A DNA stretch of 64,000 nucleotides from an uncultured Rubrobacteraceae bacterium (GTDB lineage Bacteria > Actinomycetota > Rubrobacteria > Rubrobacterales > Rubrobacteraceae), in the NCBI GenBank assembly GCA_902805975.1, contig CADCUT010000177.1, positions 1 to 64,000 on the forward strand, read 5' to 3'. Shown piece by piece: positions 36,027 to 44,741 of this stretch; the first letter of the stretch is position 1, and each line of letters starts with the position of its first letter. The notes beneath the pieces are model-generated. The model worked only from the letters and a program-made list of their open reading frames with translations. It was not told the origin of the DNA and ran no database searches. The translations under genes were made by a program, and so were the position numbers.

Positions 36027-36677
36027 ATGCGACTGCTTTCGGTAAACGTCTCGCCGCCCAAGGAGATCCGGCACGGTTCCAGGACAGTCGAGACCGGCAT
36101 CTTCAAGGAGCCGGTAGAAGGCCGGGTAATGCTCAGAAATCTCAACCTCGACGGGGACGGGCAGGCCGACCTCGTCAACCACGGCGGCCCCCACCGGGCC
36201 GCCTACGCATACCCCATCGAGAACTACGCCTACTGGCGGGGCGAGCTCGGCCGCGACGACTTCTCCTTCGGCCAGTTCGGCGAGAACTTCACGGTCGAGG
36301 GGATGACGGAGGACGGGGTCAGCATCGGCGACGTTTTCCGGGTCGGCGGCGCCCTCGTCGAGGTCTCCCAGCCGCGCCCCCCGTGCTTCAAGCTCGGCAT
36401 CAAGATGGGGATGCCCAGGTTCCCCAAGCTGTTCCTGGCCAGCGGGCGGGTCGGGTTCTACCTGCGCGTTCTCGAGGAGGGCGAGGTCGGCGCGGGTGAC
36501 ATCTTCGAGCGGGTCGGACGCGACCCTGAGGGGATGGTGGTTCGGGAGGTGAGCCACTTGCTGTTCTTCGAGCCCGGGAACCTGGAGGGGGCCGCGCGCG
36601 CCCTGCGCATCAGGGCGCTCTCGCCCGGTTGGCGCGGCTCTTTCGAGGAGCGCCTCGCGGGATACGGCGGCGCGTGA
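36027..36677 (+). CDS. MOSC-domain protein (YiiM-like)
   Basis: 216 residues. MOSC features are the opening MRLLSVNVSPPKEI, then RVMLRNLNLDGDGQADLVNHGG.H, FGENFTVEGM and the C-terminal QPRPPCFKLGIKMG with the conserved Cys; the C-terminal helices match the YiiM 3-alpha tail. MOSC proteins bind the molybdenum cofactor and in several cases reduce N-hydroxylated bases. A flavin oxidoreductase gene precedes it by four bases and could supply electrons. The stop overlaps the next start (GTGA). Confidence 0.88.
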   Translation: MRLLSVNVSPPKEIRHGSRTVETGIFKEPVEGRVMLRNLNLDGDGQADLVNHGGPHRAAYAYPIENYAYWRGELGRDDFSFGQFGENFTVEGMTEDGVSIGDVFRVGGALVEVSQPRPPCFKLGIKMGMPRFPKLFLASGRVGFYLRVLEEGEVGAGDIFERVGRDPEGMVVREVSHLLFFEPGNLEGAARALRIRALSPGWRGSFEERLAGYGGA

Positions 36678-37600
36678 CGCTGGCGGCCCTGCTCGCGCTG
36701 CTGACCAGCGCCCTGTTCGGGACGAGCGACTTTCTGGCGAGCGCGATGTCCCGGCGGCTCCCCGGCCCGGCGGTGGCGCTTTGGAGCCAGCTCGCGGGGG
36801 GCGCGGTTCTGGCAGTGCTGCTCGTCCTGAGCGGGCAGGGCTTCAACGGCACGGGCGTCTTGTGGGGCATGGCGGGCGGTATCGTGGCGGCGGCGGGCGT
36901 GCTGGTCTTCTACCGGGCGTTCTCCCTAGGCTCCACCTCCATAGTCACCTCCCTCGCCGCCGGCGGGGTGGCGCTGCCGGTTCTGTGGGGGATCGCCGGC
37001 GGCGAATCTCCCTCCGCCGTCGGCATCCTCGGCCTCGCGGTGGTGGTGGCGGGCTTGGCCTCGTTGTCGACCGCGGGGGACTCCGGAGATGATCACCCGG
37101 CCGTCACGCCGCCATGCCCGTCACCCGCGCCCCGCTCTGCGTCGATCCGCGGGAACTCCACCGCGCCCTACTCCGGCCCGTCGCAGCTCGCCGTGCCCCT
37201 GGCCCTGCTCGCCGCCGCGTGCTTCGGGGCGTACTTTATCCTCCTGGATCTTGGGACGTCCAGTGGGGACGGGGTGCTGTGGGTCTCCGCGGGGGTCCAG
37301 GCCGGGGCGCTGGTCACGACCGTGGGTTTCGCGGCGTTTACCGGGCTCCGCAAGGCGGTGCAGGTGGGCCCGGACCTGCTCCTTCCGGTCTTCCTGATCG
37401 GGCTGCTGGAGGTGGCCGGGGACGTCGCGCTGACCTACGCGACCGTCCTCGGCCAGTTGGGGGTCGTCAGCGTGCTCGCCTCCCTCGACGTGCTGTTCAC
37501 GGCGGTCCTGGCCCGCTTCCTGCTCGGCGAGCGTCTCTCCCGGCTCGGGACGATCGGCGTGACGCTCCTGCTCGCGGGGGTGGTCATGATCTCCGTGTAG
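36674..37600 (+). CDS. DMT/EamA-family transporter
   Basis: About 308 residues from GTG 36674, which overlaps the MOSC stop. Ten hydrophobic segments are arranged as two five-helix EamA repeats: the first opens LAALLALLTSALFGTSDFLAS and the second follows a Pro/Ser-rich loop near residue 150. The C-terminal repeat contains the typical LGQLGVVSVLASLDVLFTAV and LGERLSRLGTIGVTLLLAGV. It is an inner-membrane drug/metabolite transporter of unknown substrate. Coupling to the MOSC gene may mean it exports a related compound, but that is only inference. Confidence 0.87.
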   Translation: MTLAALLALLTSALFGTSDFLASAMSRRLPGPAVALWSQLAGGAVLAVLLVLSGQGFNGTGVLWGMAGGIVAAAGVLVFYRAFSLGSTSIVTSLAAGGVALPVLWGIAGGESPSAVGILGLAVVVAGLASLSTAGDSGDDHPAVTPPCPSPAPRSASIRGNSTAPYSGPSQLAVPLALLAAACFGAYFILLDLGTSSGDGVLWVSAGVQAGALVTTVGFAAFTGLRKAVQVGPDLLLPVFLIGLLEVAGDVALTYATVLGQLGVVSVLASLDVLFTAVLARFLLGERLSRLGTIGVTLLLAGVVMISV

Positions 37601-37653
37601 AGCAGGCCGCGCCGAAAAACACCGGACAACCGCAAGAGATCGAGGAGACTGTT

Positions 37654-38703
37654 TTGTCTGACCACATAGATTCGCCGAGCGCCCTTCAGGACGGCCGCCT
37701 GGACCTGTGCGACATGTACGCCTTCGGGGGCGAGGAGCCCGGGACGGCGGTCTTGATCTTCACGGTCAACCCGGACGCCGGCAAGTCATCGCCGAGTACC
37801 TTCCACCCGGGCGCCCTGTACGAGATCAAGCTCGACACCGACGGCGACGCCGTCGAGAACCTCGCGTACCGGGTCACCTTCGGCGAGCCGGACACGGACG
37901 GCGCCCAGAGCTTTAGCGTAATGCGCGTCGAGGGCGAGGCCGCCCGTGACCCGGGATCGGTGGGCGATCTGCTGGGCGGGGGCCGCACCGGTGAGGAGAT
38001 CGGTCTTTCCGACGACGGGCGGGCGTGGGCGGGGCTCGCGGCCGACCCGTTCTTCGGCGACGGGATCGCGCTCGGGCGCTTTCGGGAGGCGGCCCTGGAG
38101 GGGAGGTACGACCCCGAGGCCTTCGCCCAGGCTCCGGTCAACGTCTTTGAGGGAAGGAACGTCACTGGCGTCGCGCTGGAGCTTCCGACGGCGGCTCTGG
38201 GCGCGGAGGTGGTCTCGCTCTGGGGCGTCACGTCGGCCATAGAGGACGGCGGGTGGGCGCGGGTGGATCGGTGGGCCACGCCCCTGGTTCAGCACCTGTT
38301 CTTCAACCACGACCACCACCTCGCCGACGAGTACAACAAGGCCAGGCCACAAGACGACGCGCAAGCCTACGCCGAACGCATCTCGGGCTTTGTCGAGAAG
38401 CTGACGGCCGCGGCGGGGACGGCTTCTGATCCGAAGGCCTACGGCCAACACGTCGCCGGCATGCTGCTCCCCGACGTGCTCCCGTACGATGCTCGCAAGC
38501 CCGCGGGCTACGGCATCGAGGAACGCAACGGGCGGACGATGGCCGACGACGTCTACGACGTGATGGTCAGCCTGGTGGCGAACACGCCCCTCTCCGACGG
38601 CGTGGGACCGGGAGACGACCACCTCGCCGGCTTCCCCTACCTGGCGCCACCCAAGGACCTCTCACCCGGGCTGCCGCCGCTCGTGCCGAGGGAGGCCGGT
38701 TGA
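37654..38703 (+). CDS. DUF4331 family protein
   Basis: About 349 residues from TTG 37654, preceded by GAGGAG. The N-terminus SDHIDSPSALQDGRLDLCDMYAF matches the DUF4331 start (HxDSP.....DLxDxYxF), and later VNVFEGRNVTGVALELPT and a C-terminal FLPYLAPP-like GFPYLAPP segment fit. A His/Asp-rich segment, FFNHDHHLADEYNKA, may bind metal. No signal peptide is predicted from this start although many relatives are secreted. Its function is unknown. Confidence 0.75.
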   Translation: MSDHIDSPSALQDGRLDLCDMYAFGGEEPGTAVLIFTVNPDAGKSSPSTFHPGALYEIKLDTDGDAVENLAYRVTFGEPDTDGAQSFSVMRVEGEAARDPGSVGDLLGGGRTGEEIGLSDDGRAWAGLAADPFFGDGIALGRFREAALEGRYDPEAFAQAPVNVFEGRNVTGVALELPTAALGAEVVSLWGVTSAIEDGGWARVDRWATPLVQHLFFNHDHHLADEYNKARPQDDAQAYAERISGFVEKLTAAAGTASDPKAYGQHVAGMLLPDVLPYDARKPAGYGIEERNGRTMADDVYDVMVSLVANTPLSDGVGPGDDHLAGFPYLAPPKDLSPGLPPLVPREAG

Positions 38704-38785
38704 TGGCGTAGGATACAGGTCGCCGACGGGAGGAGCATTTGGATGAGAGAGAAAAGTCCGTCCCGATGAAACTTCGGGGGGTCTG

Positions 38786-39982
38786 ATGCCGGAGATCTCC
38801 TTGACCGGGGTGCTCGTCGTCGCCGCGGTGGCCTTCACCGTTCCGTTCCTGCTCGGGCTCGCACCATCCCTCCGATTACCGGCGGTCGTGCTCGAGATCG
38901 TGGCCGGCGTCGCCATCGGGCCGTCTGGCTTCGGGCTCGTCGAAGTGGATCTGCCGCTCGAGGTCCTGGCCCTGCTCGGGCTGGCGTTCCTGCTCTTTCT
39001 GGCCGGGCTCGAGATCGACCTGGCCCGGCTGCTGGGCGGTCCTCTGGGGGTGGCGGCGCTCGGGTTCGCGGTCTCGCTCGCGGTAGCATTCGGCATCGCG
39101 CTCGCGTTGAGCGCCGCCGGCGTCGTGCGGGGGCCGCTGCTCGTGGCGATCATCCTCTCCGCCACGGCGCTCGGGATCATCGTCCCGGTGCTGGCCGACG
39201 CCCGGCAGACGGGCACCCCTCTGGGCCAGCTCGTCATCGCCGCCGGCTCGATAGCGGACTTCGGGGCGATCCTGCTGCTCTCGCTGCTGTTCTCACGGGA
39301 GGCGACCGGCGTCGGCGCGAGGCTGCTCCTGGTCGGCGCCTTCGTCCTGCTCGTGATCGTCGTGGGCGTCGCGCTCGCGGAGGTTGGACGATTGGGCAGG
39401 TTCCGGTCGGTCCTCTTGCGGCTCCAGGACTCCAGCTCCCAGATACGGGTGCGCGGCGCCTTTCTCCTGCTCGTCGGCTTCGCCGTGCTGGCGCAGCTTC
39501 TGGGGCTGGAGGTGATCCTGGGCACCTTCGTCGCCGGTGCCGTACTCAAGCTGCTGGACCGGGACAGGATGATGACGCACCCACAGTTCCGGGCGAAGCT
39601 GGAGGCCGTGGGCTTTGGCGTCTTCGTCCCGGTCTTCTTTGTCACCAGCGGGATGGAGCTCGACCTGCGCGACCTCTTCGAGGGGGGCGGTGCGGTCGTG
39701 CTGGTCCCCGTGCTCCTGCTGGCGCTGCTCCTCTCCCGGGGCCTGCCGGCCATACTCTACCGGCCGCGCCTCGGGGATCGCGGCGCCGTGGCGGCGGGGC
39801 TCCTGCAGGCGACCTCCCTCCCGTTTATCGTCGCCGCGACCGAGATCGGGGTCGAGATCGGCGAGCTCGACCCCGCGACCGGCGCCGCCCTGGTAGTAGC
39901 GGGCCTCTTATCGGTGGTGCTCTTCCCCCTGCTGGCCCTAACCCTCCTGCGGACCGCGGAGCGTCCCGACAGCGAACCATGA
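38786..39982 (+). CDS. Cation:proton antiporter (CPA2 family)
   Basis: 398 residues with about 12-13 hydrophobic segments from the N-terminus (LTGVLVVAAVAFTVPFLLGL). CPA2 features are the PxxxxEIVAGVAIGPSGFG loop, FLAGLEIDLARLL, and the unwound TM region AAGSIADFGAILLLSLL with a conserved Asp. Near the C-terminus FFVTSGMELDL and LLQATSLPFIVAATEIG match Kef/NapA-type exchangers. There is no C-terminal RCK/TrkA domain, so it is a bare exchanger. It would swap Na+ or K+ for protons in pH or salt homeostasis. Confidence 0.88.
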   Translation: MPEISLTGVLVVAAVAFTVPFLLGLAPSLRLPAVVLEIVAGVAIGPSGFGLVEVDLPLEVLALLGLAFLLFLAGLEIDLARLLGGPLGVAALGFAVSLAVAFGIALALSAAGVVRGPLLVAIILSATALGIIVPVLADARQTGTPLGQLVIAAGSIADFGAILLLSLLFSREATGVGARLLLVGAFVLLVIVVGVALAEVGRLGRFRSVLLRLQDSSSQIRVRGAFLLLVGFAVLAQLLGLEVILGTFVAGAVLKLLDRDRMMTHPQFRAKLEAVGFGVFVPVFFVTSGMELDLRDLFEGGGAVVLVPVLLLALLLSRGLPAILYRPRLGDRGAVAAGLLQATSLPFIVAATEIGVEIGELDPATGAALVVAGLLSVVLFPLLALTLLRTAERPDSEP

Positions 39983-40446
39983 CGGCCGCCCCCGTTGCGG
40001 GTGGGGATGGCACGGACCGAAACGGGACAGCGCCGATCGCCGCGCGCACGTGGATACTGGAGGATCATCGGATCACGCGTTCTCGCAAGTGGACGCTGTT
40101 CGCTCGATAATGGAGCCTGCGATTACCGATGAGAGGTCGCGCAGGGTCGCAGCGGCTGCTTTTCGGACCGACAGAAGATCCTGACAACGGGTTCTCCTCC
40201 ACCGCGATCCGTACCCCGTCTACGAGACGGGTGTCACGAGGCACGCCTCAAAGGAACGTACGCTGGCGAGCTGACAGATCCGCGCCGGCTTTCGCGGCAA
40301 GCGCCAGCGCCGCACCATCATCCGTATTTTCATTACGCGGCTTCATAGCGATACCAGCGGCCCTCCAACCTCCGCCTGGTCTCCTGCCGCCGTGGATGCG
40401 TGCGCGGGCTACGCCGACCTTTGCTCGGGAGCGTCCCCGTGACGGT
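39983..40446. other. Gap before the cupin gene, no confident gene
   Basis: The base composition is less extreme than in the neighbouring genes, with stretches such as CATCATCCGTATTTTCATTA. The cupin frame stays open through most of it (from 40129), but the residues encoded look random and are Arg/Pro/Ser-rich, so I do not include them. No promoter or terminator is obvious. It may be decayed coding sequence joined to the cupin gene. Confidence 0.35.
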
Positions 40447-40944
40447 GTGAACCTCCCTACCTTGGACATGGTCCGCAAGGTCACGGCGCAAGCCTCCGGC
40501 GGTTCGCTCACGGTCGAGGAGTGGGGCCTCCCGCCGGGCGGGCTCATACCCCCGCACACCCACACCCGCGAGGATGGGTGCAACTTCGTGCTGGAGGGCG
40601 AGCCCACCCGCGAGGTTGGCGGCGAGATCCTGGTCGCCCCGAAGGGGTCCTTCGTCCTGAAGCCGCGCAACATACCCCACGCCCTCTACAATGCGGGCCA
40701 CGGCCCCGTCCGGGTGTTGGAGATCCTCACGCCGGGCGGGTTCGAAGGCTACTTCGACGAGGACGAGCGGATCGCATCTAGCGCGATGGATGGGGACGAC
40801 CGTCGGAAGGCCCGAGCCGAGCTTGGCGAACGCTACGGGGTGATCTGGCACGACGAGCGCATCCCCGAGGTCGAGGCCCGCTTCGGTGTCGGATCCCAAA
40901 TCTACTCTGAAGGTCCACCACAAACCGGAGGAACCCAGCGATGA
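40447..40944 (+). CDS. Cupin-domain protein, possibly with altered N-terminus
   Basis: About 165 residues if GTG 40447 is used, or 158 from ATG 40468; neither has a clear ribosome binding site. The single cupin barrel has GLIPPHTHTREDGCNFVLEGE (His-x-His...Glu metal ligands) and the second motif PRNIPHALYNAGHGPVRVLEI. The usual first strand of such cupins is only partly present (VNLPTLDMVRKVTAQ), and the frame upstream looks like unrelated sequence, so the 5' end may have been replaced. It overlaps the next gene by ATGA, suggesting function is retained. The ligand is unknown. Confidence 0.65.
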   Translation: MNLPTLDMVRKVTAQASGGSLTVEEWGLPPGGLIPPHTHTREDGCNFVLEGEPTREVGGEILVAPKGSFVLKPRNIPHALYNAGHGPVRVLEILTPGGFEGYFDEDERIASSAMDGDDRRKARAELGERYGVIWHDERIPEVEARFGVGSQIYSEGPPQTGGTQR

Positions 40945-41459
40945 ACGAAACGAACGCGCAGCAGACCCCCAACGTGGACGAGATGGACGAGCGGGAGGAG
41001 AAGATGCAACTGCTAAACGGCGTCAACCACCTGACGTTCGTCACCGCCGACATGGACCGGCTGATCTCCTTCTACGGGCGCGTCTTCGAAGCGCGGGTGA
41101 CGGTAGACCTCGAGGAAGAGGGTCTCCGCCACGCCTTCATCGAGGTCGGCCCCAACACGGTGTTGCACCCCTTCCGGGTGCCCGGCGTCGAGCCGCCGGG
41201 TCGGCAGCCGATGTTCGGGCGCGGGCGGCTGGACCACTTCGCTCTGAACGCGGCGAGCGAGGAGGCGTTCTGGAAGCTGCACCGCCGCATGGCGGCCGAG
41301 GGCGCGCTCGACAGCGTGGTGACCGACATGGGCTCGATGCTGCTCTTCAGCTTCCTCGACCCGGACGAGGCCCGCCACGAGGTGGTCTGGAGAAAGCCCG
41401 GTGTCCCCGTCGAGGCCGGGCTCAGGCGCGCCGAGTGGACCACCGTCGGGACGTCCTGA
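40941..41459 (+). CDS. VOC-family (glyoxalase/bleomycin resistance-fold) protein
   Basis: 172 residues from an ATG overlapping the cupin stop. After a 25-residue charged extension, the VOC domain begins NGVNHLTFVTADMDRLISFY with a metal-binding His; RLDHFALNAAS gives the second His and ARHEVVW the Glu-containing end strand. This is the one-domain paired beta-alpha-beta fold used by glyoxalases, dioxygenases and resistance proteins. The substrate cannot be inferred. A perfect hairpin about 95 bases downstream probably ends the cupin-VOC unit. Confidence 0.83.
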   Translation: MNETNAQQTPNVDEMDEREEKMQLLNGVNHLTFVTADMDRLISFYGRVFEARVTVDLEEEGLRHAFIEVGPNTVLHPFRVPGVEPPGRQPMFGRGRLDHFALNAASEEAFWKLHRRMAAEGALDSVVTDMGSMLLFSFLDPDEARHEVVWRKPGVPVEAGLRRAEWTTVGTS

Positions 41460-41554
41460 GCCGCCAACCCCGAGCGCGGGAGCAAGCCGATTCCTGATCC
41501 TCGGGTCCGGGCGGAGAGACGTCGGCGCCTCTCAAAGCCCAGCACGCCCACAAT

Positions 41555-41591
41555 GAGCCGCCGGAGCATCGAGGCGACGCTCCGGCGGCTC
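41555..41591 (+). terminator. Perfect 13-bp hairpin after the VOC gene
   Basis: GAGCCGCCGGAGC (41555-41567) and its exact reverse complement (41579-41591) flank an 11-base loop, followed by GGTCCCCTCT. It has a strong GC stem but no U run. It lies between the VOC gene and the AT-rich promoter of the next regulator, in an otherwise gene-free 337-base gap. Confidence 0.6.
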
Positions 41592-41739
41592 GGTCCCCTC
41601 TAACTTGCGTGAAGTGGACTTTCAAGAGAGACCAAGCCCCTCGCGTCGCCCCCTAACCTCCATACGGGCGCTCTACCCCACGGAAGGGGCATTCCATACG
41701 GCATCCGTCGGCCCGCACTGACAGGGGGATAGACGGTTC

Positions 41740-41796
41740 ACAGCGTTGTGACAAAAAATTTGCGCTAATAAATTGTCTTTGTGGTACAGTGGCGGC
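41740..41796 (+). promoter_or_regulatory. AT-rich promoter of the XRE-cupin regulator, probably leaderless
   Basis: This is the most AT-rich short stretch of the window. GTGGTACAGT contains a -10-like TACAGT at 41785-41790 with TG upstream, and the ATG of the regulator begins seven bases later at 41797, where transcription should start; there is no room for a ribosome binding site. An imperfect inverted repeat (ACAAAAAATTT at 41751-41761 and AAATTGTCTTTGT) covers the region and could be the regulator's own operator. No good -35 is seen. Confidence 0.45.
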
Positions 41797-42495
41797 ATGG
41801 AGACTTTGGGCAGGGCGGGCGAGAGGCCCGCAGAGGATCGGGTAGGGCGCGTGCTCTCTGGGCTTGGGGCAAAGATACGGCGCGCGCGCAGGGAACGGGA
41901 CATGACGCTCGAGGCTCTGGCCGAGGCGTCGGGCACGTCGGTGGCGCACATCTCGCGGCTGGAGTCCGGGGAGCGCCAGCCCTCTCTGGACGGGCTGTTG
42001 AGGCTGGCCTTCAGCCTTGGCGTCCCCCTGGGCGAGCTCGTCGAAGAGCCGGAGGAGCCCGAGCCCGGGACGGTGGTCAGGGGGGCTGATGCCCCGTTCT
42101 ACGAGAGGTGGTCGATGCGCTTTCAGCCGCTGGTGCCCGAGGCGGGGCCCGAGGGGTTGTCGGCGATGAGGGTCGTTTTCCCGGCCGACCGGGTGGACCC
42201 CGAGCACGAACCCAACGAGCACGGCGGCCAGGAGTGGCTGTACGTGCTCAAGGGGCGGCTCAGGCTCACGCTCGGCGCCGGGAGGACGGTCCTTGAGCCC
42301 GGAGACGCGGCCTTCTTCGACGCCAGGCTACCGCACGGCTTCGACGTCTTCTCCGAGGAGGACGTGGAGGTGCTGTGGGTCTCGTGCGTGCCGTGTACCC
42401 ACGGAGGAGGTCCCCCCGGGCGCCTCCACCCGTTTATGGAGGGACACCCCGAGTTCGGAGGAGCGGGCGCGGGCGGCGCGAGATCCGGGGCTTAG
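41797..42495 (+). CDS. XRE-family regulator with C-terminal cupin sensor
   Basis: About 232 residues. The helix-turn-helix (about residues 25-80) reads LGAKIRRARRERDMTLEALA, then SGTSVAHISRLESGERQPSL, standard for XRE/SinR-type DNA binding. A linker leads to a cupin domain (about 145-215) with HEPNEHGGQEWLYVLKGRL and DARLPHGFDVFSEEDVEVLWV. Proteins of this plan usually repress or activate genes in response to a small ligand bound by the cupin. The start ATG 41797 sits directly after a -10-like element, suggesting a leaderless mRNA. An Rrf2-type regulator follows 14 bases later. Confidence 0.87.
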   Translation: METLGRAGERPAEDRVGRVLSGLGAKIRRARRERDMTLEALAEASGTSVAHISRLESGERQPSLDGLLRLAFSLGVPLGELVEEPEEPEPGTVVRGADAPFYERWSMRFQPLVPEAGPEGLSAMRVVFPADRVDPEHEPNEHGGQEWLYVLKGRLRLTLGAGRTVLEPGDAAFFDARLPHGFDVFSEEDVEVLWVSCVPCTHGGGPPGRLHPFMEGHPEFGGAGAGGARSGA

Positions 42496-42509
42496 CGGGT
42501 GGCTTTGAC

Positions 42510-42968
42510 GTGAGGCTGACGAAGAAGAGCAAGTACGCGGTGAGGGCCGTGGTGGAGATCGCCTCAAACGGGTGCGGGCCGCTTGGGGTGGCCGAGATCT
42601 CACGCCGCCAGAGCATACCGGAGCGGTTTCTCGAGCAAATCTTCGGGGAGTTGCGGCGCGGCGGCATCCTCGAGAGCCGGCGCGGGGCGCACGGCGGATA
42701 TTGTTTGGCGATACCCGCCGAGGAAGTGACGGTGCTCGACATCGTGGAGATCCTGGACGGCGAGGTCCGCCCGGACCGGCATTCGGATGAGGACGGTCAC
42801 TACACGGATGACGTGCCATCGTCCTCGACGGGAGAGGTCTGGGATGAGGCTCGTGCAGCGCTCGAAGGTGTCTTTGGTCGCTACAGCATCGCCCAGCTCG
42901 CCGAGGCCGAGCGCGGGAGCCCCGATCGTCAAATAACGCGGGGCCCACCCATGCTCCACCCCCTGTAA
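42510..42968 (+). CDS. Rrf2-family transcriptional regulator
   Basis: 152 residues from GTG 42510. The winged helix reads VRLTKKSKYAVRAVVEIAS, then ISRRQSIPERFLEQIFGELRRGGILES, and the wing RGAHGGYCLA; all are clear Rrf2 features. The three-Cys iron-sulfur cluster region expected after EILDGE is instead EVRPDRHSDEDGHYTDD, with no Cys, so it does not bind a cluster like IscR. It is closer to CymR-type members. It follows the XRE regulator and precedes a thioredoxin-reductase-like gene, a plausible target. Confidence 0.85.
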   Translation: MRLTKKSKYAVRAVVEIASNGCGPLGVAEISRRQSIPERFLEQIFGELRRGGILESRRGAHGGYCLAIPAEEVTVLDIVEILDGEVRPDRHSDEDGHYTDDVPSSSTGEVWDEARAALEGVFGRYSIAQLAEAERGSPDRQITRGPPMLHPL

Positions 42969-43023
42969 CAAGCACGTCGGGTGGCAGCTACGAAACCTGA
43001 ATTTCTGGAAGAAGGAGAACAAC

Positions 43024-44019
43024 ATGCAGATGACGGACGCCCAGGATCTCGCAACGTACGACGTCGTGGTCGTCGGGGGTGGAGCTGCCGGCCTCGGCGG
43101 CGCGCTGATGCTCGGCAGGTCCCGGCGCTCGGTGCTGGTCGTCGATGCTGGCGAGCCGCGCAACGCGCCCGCCTCGGGGGTCCACGGGTTCCTCACCAGG
43201 GACGGCATGGACCCTGCCGCGCTGCTTGAGACCGGGCGGGATGAGGTCCGCGGGTACGGGGCAGAGGTCATCGACGGACGCGTCGCCTCGGCCGAGGCTG
43301 TCGACGGCGGCTTCACCGTTACGCTGGAGGACGGCCGCCGGGTCGGCGCCAGGCGGCTGCTGGTCACCACGGGGCTCGTAGACGAGTTGCCGGACGTTGC
43401 TGGGATCAGGGAGCGCTGGGGGCGCGACGTGCTGCATTGCCCTTACTGCCACGGGTGGGAGGTCCGGGATCTGCCGATCGGCGTCCTGGCATCGGGCCCC
43501 ATGGCCGTGCATCAGACGCTCCTGTTCCGGCAATTGACGGAGGACCTGACGCTCTTCCTGCACACCGGGCCAGAGCCCACCGATGAAGAGGCCGAGCAGC
43601 TCGCGGCGCTAGGCATCGCGGTCGTGGAAGGCGAGGTCGCCTCGCTCGAGGTCCACGAGGACCGGCTCACGGGCGTCCGGCTGCAAACCGGCGAGGTCAT
43701 CCCCCGGGGTGCCGTGGTGGTCGGGCCGCGCTTCGCCGCCCGCGCCGGGATGCTCGCCGGCCTCGGCCTCCAGACGACCACCCATCCCTCCGGCCTGGGC
43801 GAGTACGTCGAGTCCGACGCCATAGGCCTCACCGCCGTGCCGGGAGTGTGGGTGGCCGGGAACGTGACCAACCCCACCGCGCAGGTCCTCGCCTCCGCCA
43901 ACGCCGGCGTGATGGCCGGGTCGGCAATCAACGCCGACCTCATCGCCGAGGACACGCGAGAGGCCGTCGCCGCCCGCCGGGGTCTTCTGTCGTCCACCGC
44001 GGGAACGGGGAGATCTTGA
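43024..44019 (+). CDS. Thioredoxin-reductase-like FAD/NAD(P) oxidoreductase
   Basis: 331 residues from ATG 43024 with GAAGGAG just upstream. The FAD site is VVVVGGGAAGLGGALMLGRS, and the active disulfide is Cys139/Cys142 in LHCPYCHGWEVRD. The region after it, where true thioredoxin reductases have GxGxxA, reads GVLASGPMAVHQ, a degenerate NADPH site seen in the CPYCHG subgroup. The C-terminal FAD contact is GVWVAGNVTNPTAQ. It may act on small disulfides or in natural-product-type dithiol oxidation rather than on thioredoxin. It sits directly after the Rrf2 regulator. Confidence 0.85.
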   Translation: MQMTDAQDLATYDVVVVGGGAAGLGGALMLGRSRRSVLVVDAGEPRNAPASGVHGFLTRDGMDPAALLETGRDEVRGYGAEVIDGRVASAEAVDGGFTVTLEDGRRVGARRLLVTTGLVDELPDVAGIRERWGRDVLHCPYCHGWEVRDLPIGVLASGPMAVHQTLLFRQLTEDLTLFLHTGPEPTDEEAEQLAALGIAVVEGEVASLEVHEDRLTGVRLQTGEVIPRGAVVVGPRFAARAGMLAGLGLQTTTHPSGLGEYVESDAIGLTAVPGVWVAGNVTNPTAQVLASANAGVMAGSAINADLIAEDTREAVAARRGLLSSTAGTGRS

Positions 44020-44036
44020 AAGAAGGAAGACCGACG

Positions 44037-44687
44037 ATGAACGGTGAGGTTCCCGGCGAAGGCGGCGGCAGCCCGGGCGAGCAGTTCTGGGAGGAGCACT
44101 ACCGGGCCTCTAGGCGACCATCGAGCGGAAGACCGAGCGGCGCCCTCGTCAGGTTCGCCGGGCCGCTCCCCGGGGGCACCGCGCTGGATCTGGGTTGCGC
44201 CCAGGGGGACGATGCGGTCTGGTTGGCCCGGCGCGGCTGGCGGGTCATGGCCGTCGACGTCTCAGGCACGGCCCTCGCCCGCGCGGCCACAAACGCCGAG
44301 GCCGCGGGGGTCTCAGACCTCATCGAGTTCGAGCGGCACGATCTGGCGAGCACCTTTCCGGACGGCCGGTTCGATCTGGTCTCCGCCCTGTTTCTGCACT
44401 CGCCGGTCGAGTTCCCGCGTACCCAGGTTTTGCGGGCCGCCGCGAGGGCCGTAGCCCCCGGCGGCCTGCTGCTGATCGTCGAGCACGCCTCGGCAGCACC
44501 CTGGTCGTGGTCCGACCCGGACACGGCCTTCCCGACCCCGGAGGAGTCGCTGGCCGCGCTCGACCTGGACCCTTCCCGGTGGCACGACGAATTCGTGGGT
44601 GCCCCGAAACGGGAGGCCACCGGCCCGAACGGGCAGAGGGCCACCGTCACCGACAACGTCATCGCGCTCCGTCGCCTCGCGCGATGA
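44037..44687 (+). CDS. Class I SAM-dependent methyltransferase
   Basis: 216 residues from ATG 44037, with GAAAGAAGGAAG upstream. The opening GEQFWEEHYRAS is typical of the thiopurine/tellurite-type methyltransferase group. SAM motif I is ALDLGCAQGDDAVWLARRGW, motif II is the acidic VMAVDVSGTALARA, and DLVSALFLHSP is motif post-II. It probably methylates a small thiol or metalloid compound, though the acceptor cannot be identified. It is 17 bases after the thioredoxin-reductase-like gene, so the two are likely co-transcribed. Confidence 0.86.
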   Translation: MNGEVPGEGGGSPGEQFWEEHYRASRRPSSGRPSGALVRFAGPLPGGTALDLGCAQGDDAVWLARRGWRVMAVDVSGTALARAATNAEAAGVSDLIEFERHDLASTFPDGRFDLVSALFLHSPVEFPRTQVLRAAARAVAPGGLLLIVEHASAAPWSWSDPDTAFPTPEESLAALDLDPSRWHDEFVGAPKREATGPNGQRATVTDNVIALRRLAR

Positions 44688-44741
44688 CTACCCGTCTGTC
44701 CGCCGAATGCCTTTTCGACTCCGACCCGCAGGGTTCGTGTA

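Noticed and set aside
34397-36178. A 593-codon minus-strand open frame opposite the disulfide oxidoreductase gene
   Set aside because: It is the antisense shadow of a gene with intact FAD, NAD and redox-Cys motifs; the translation has no domain features.
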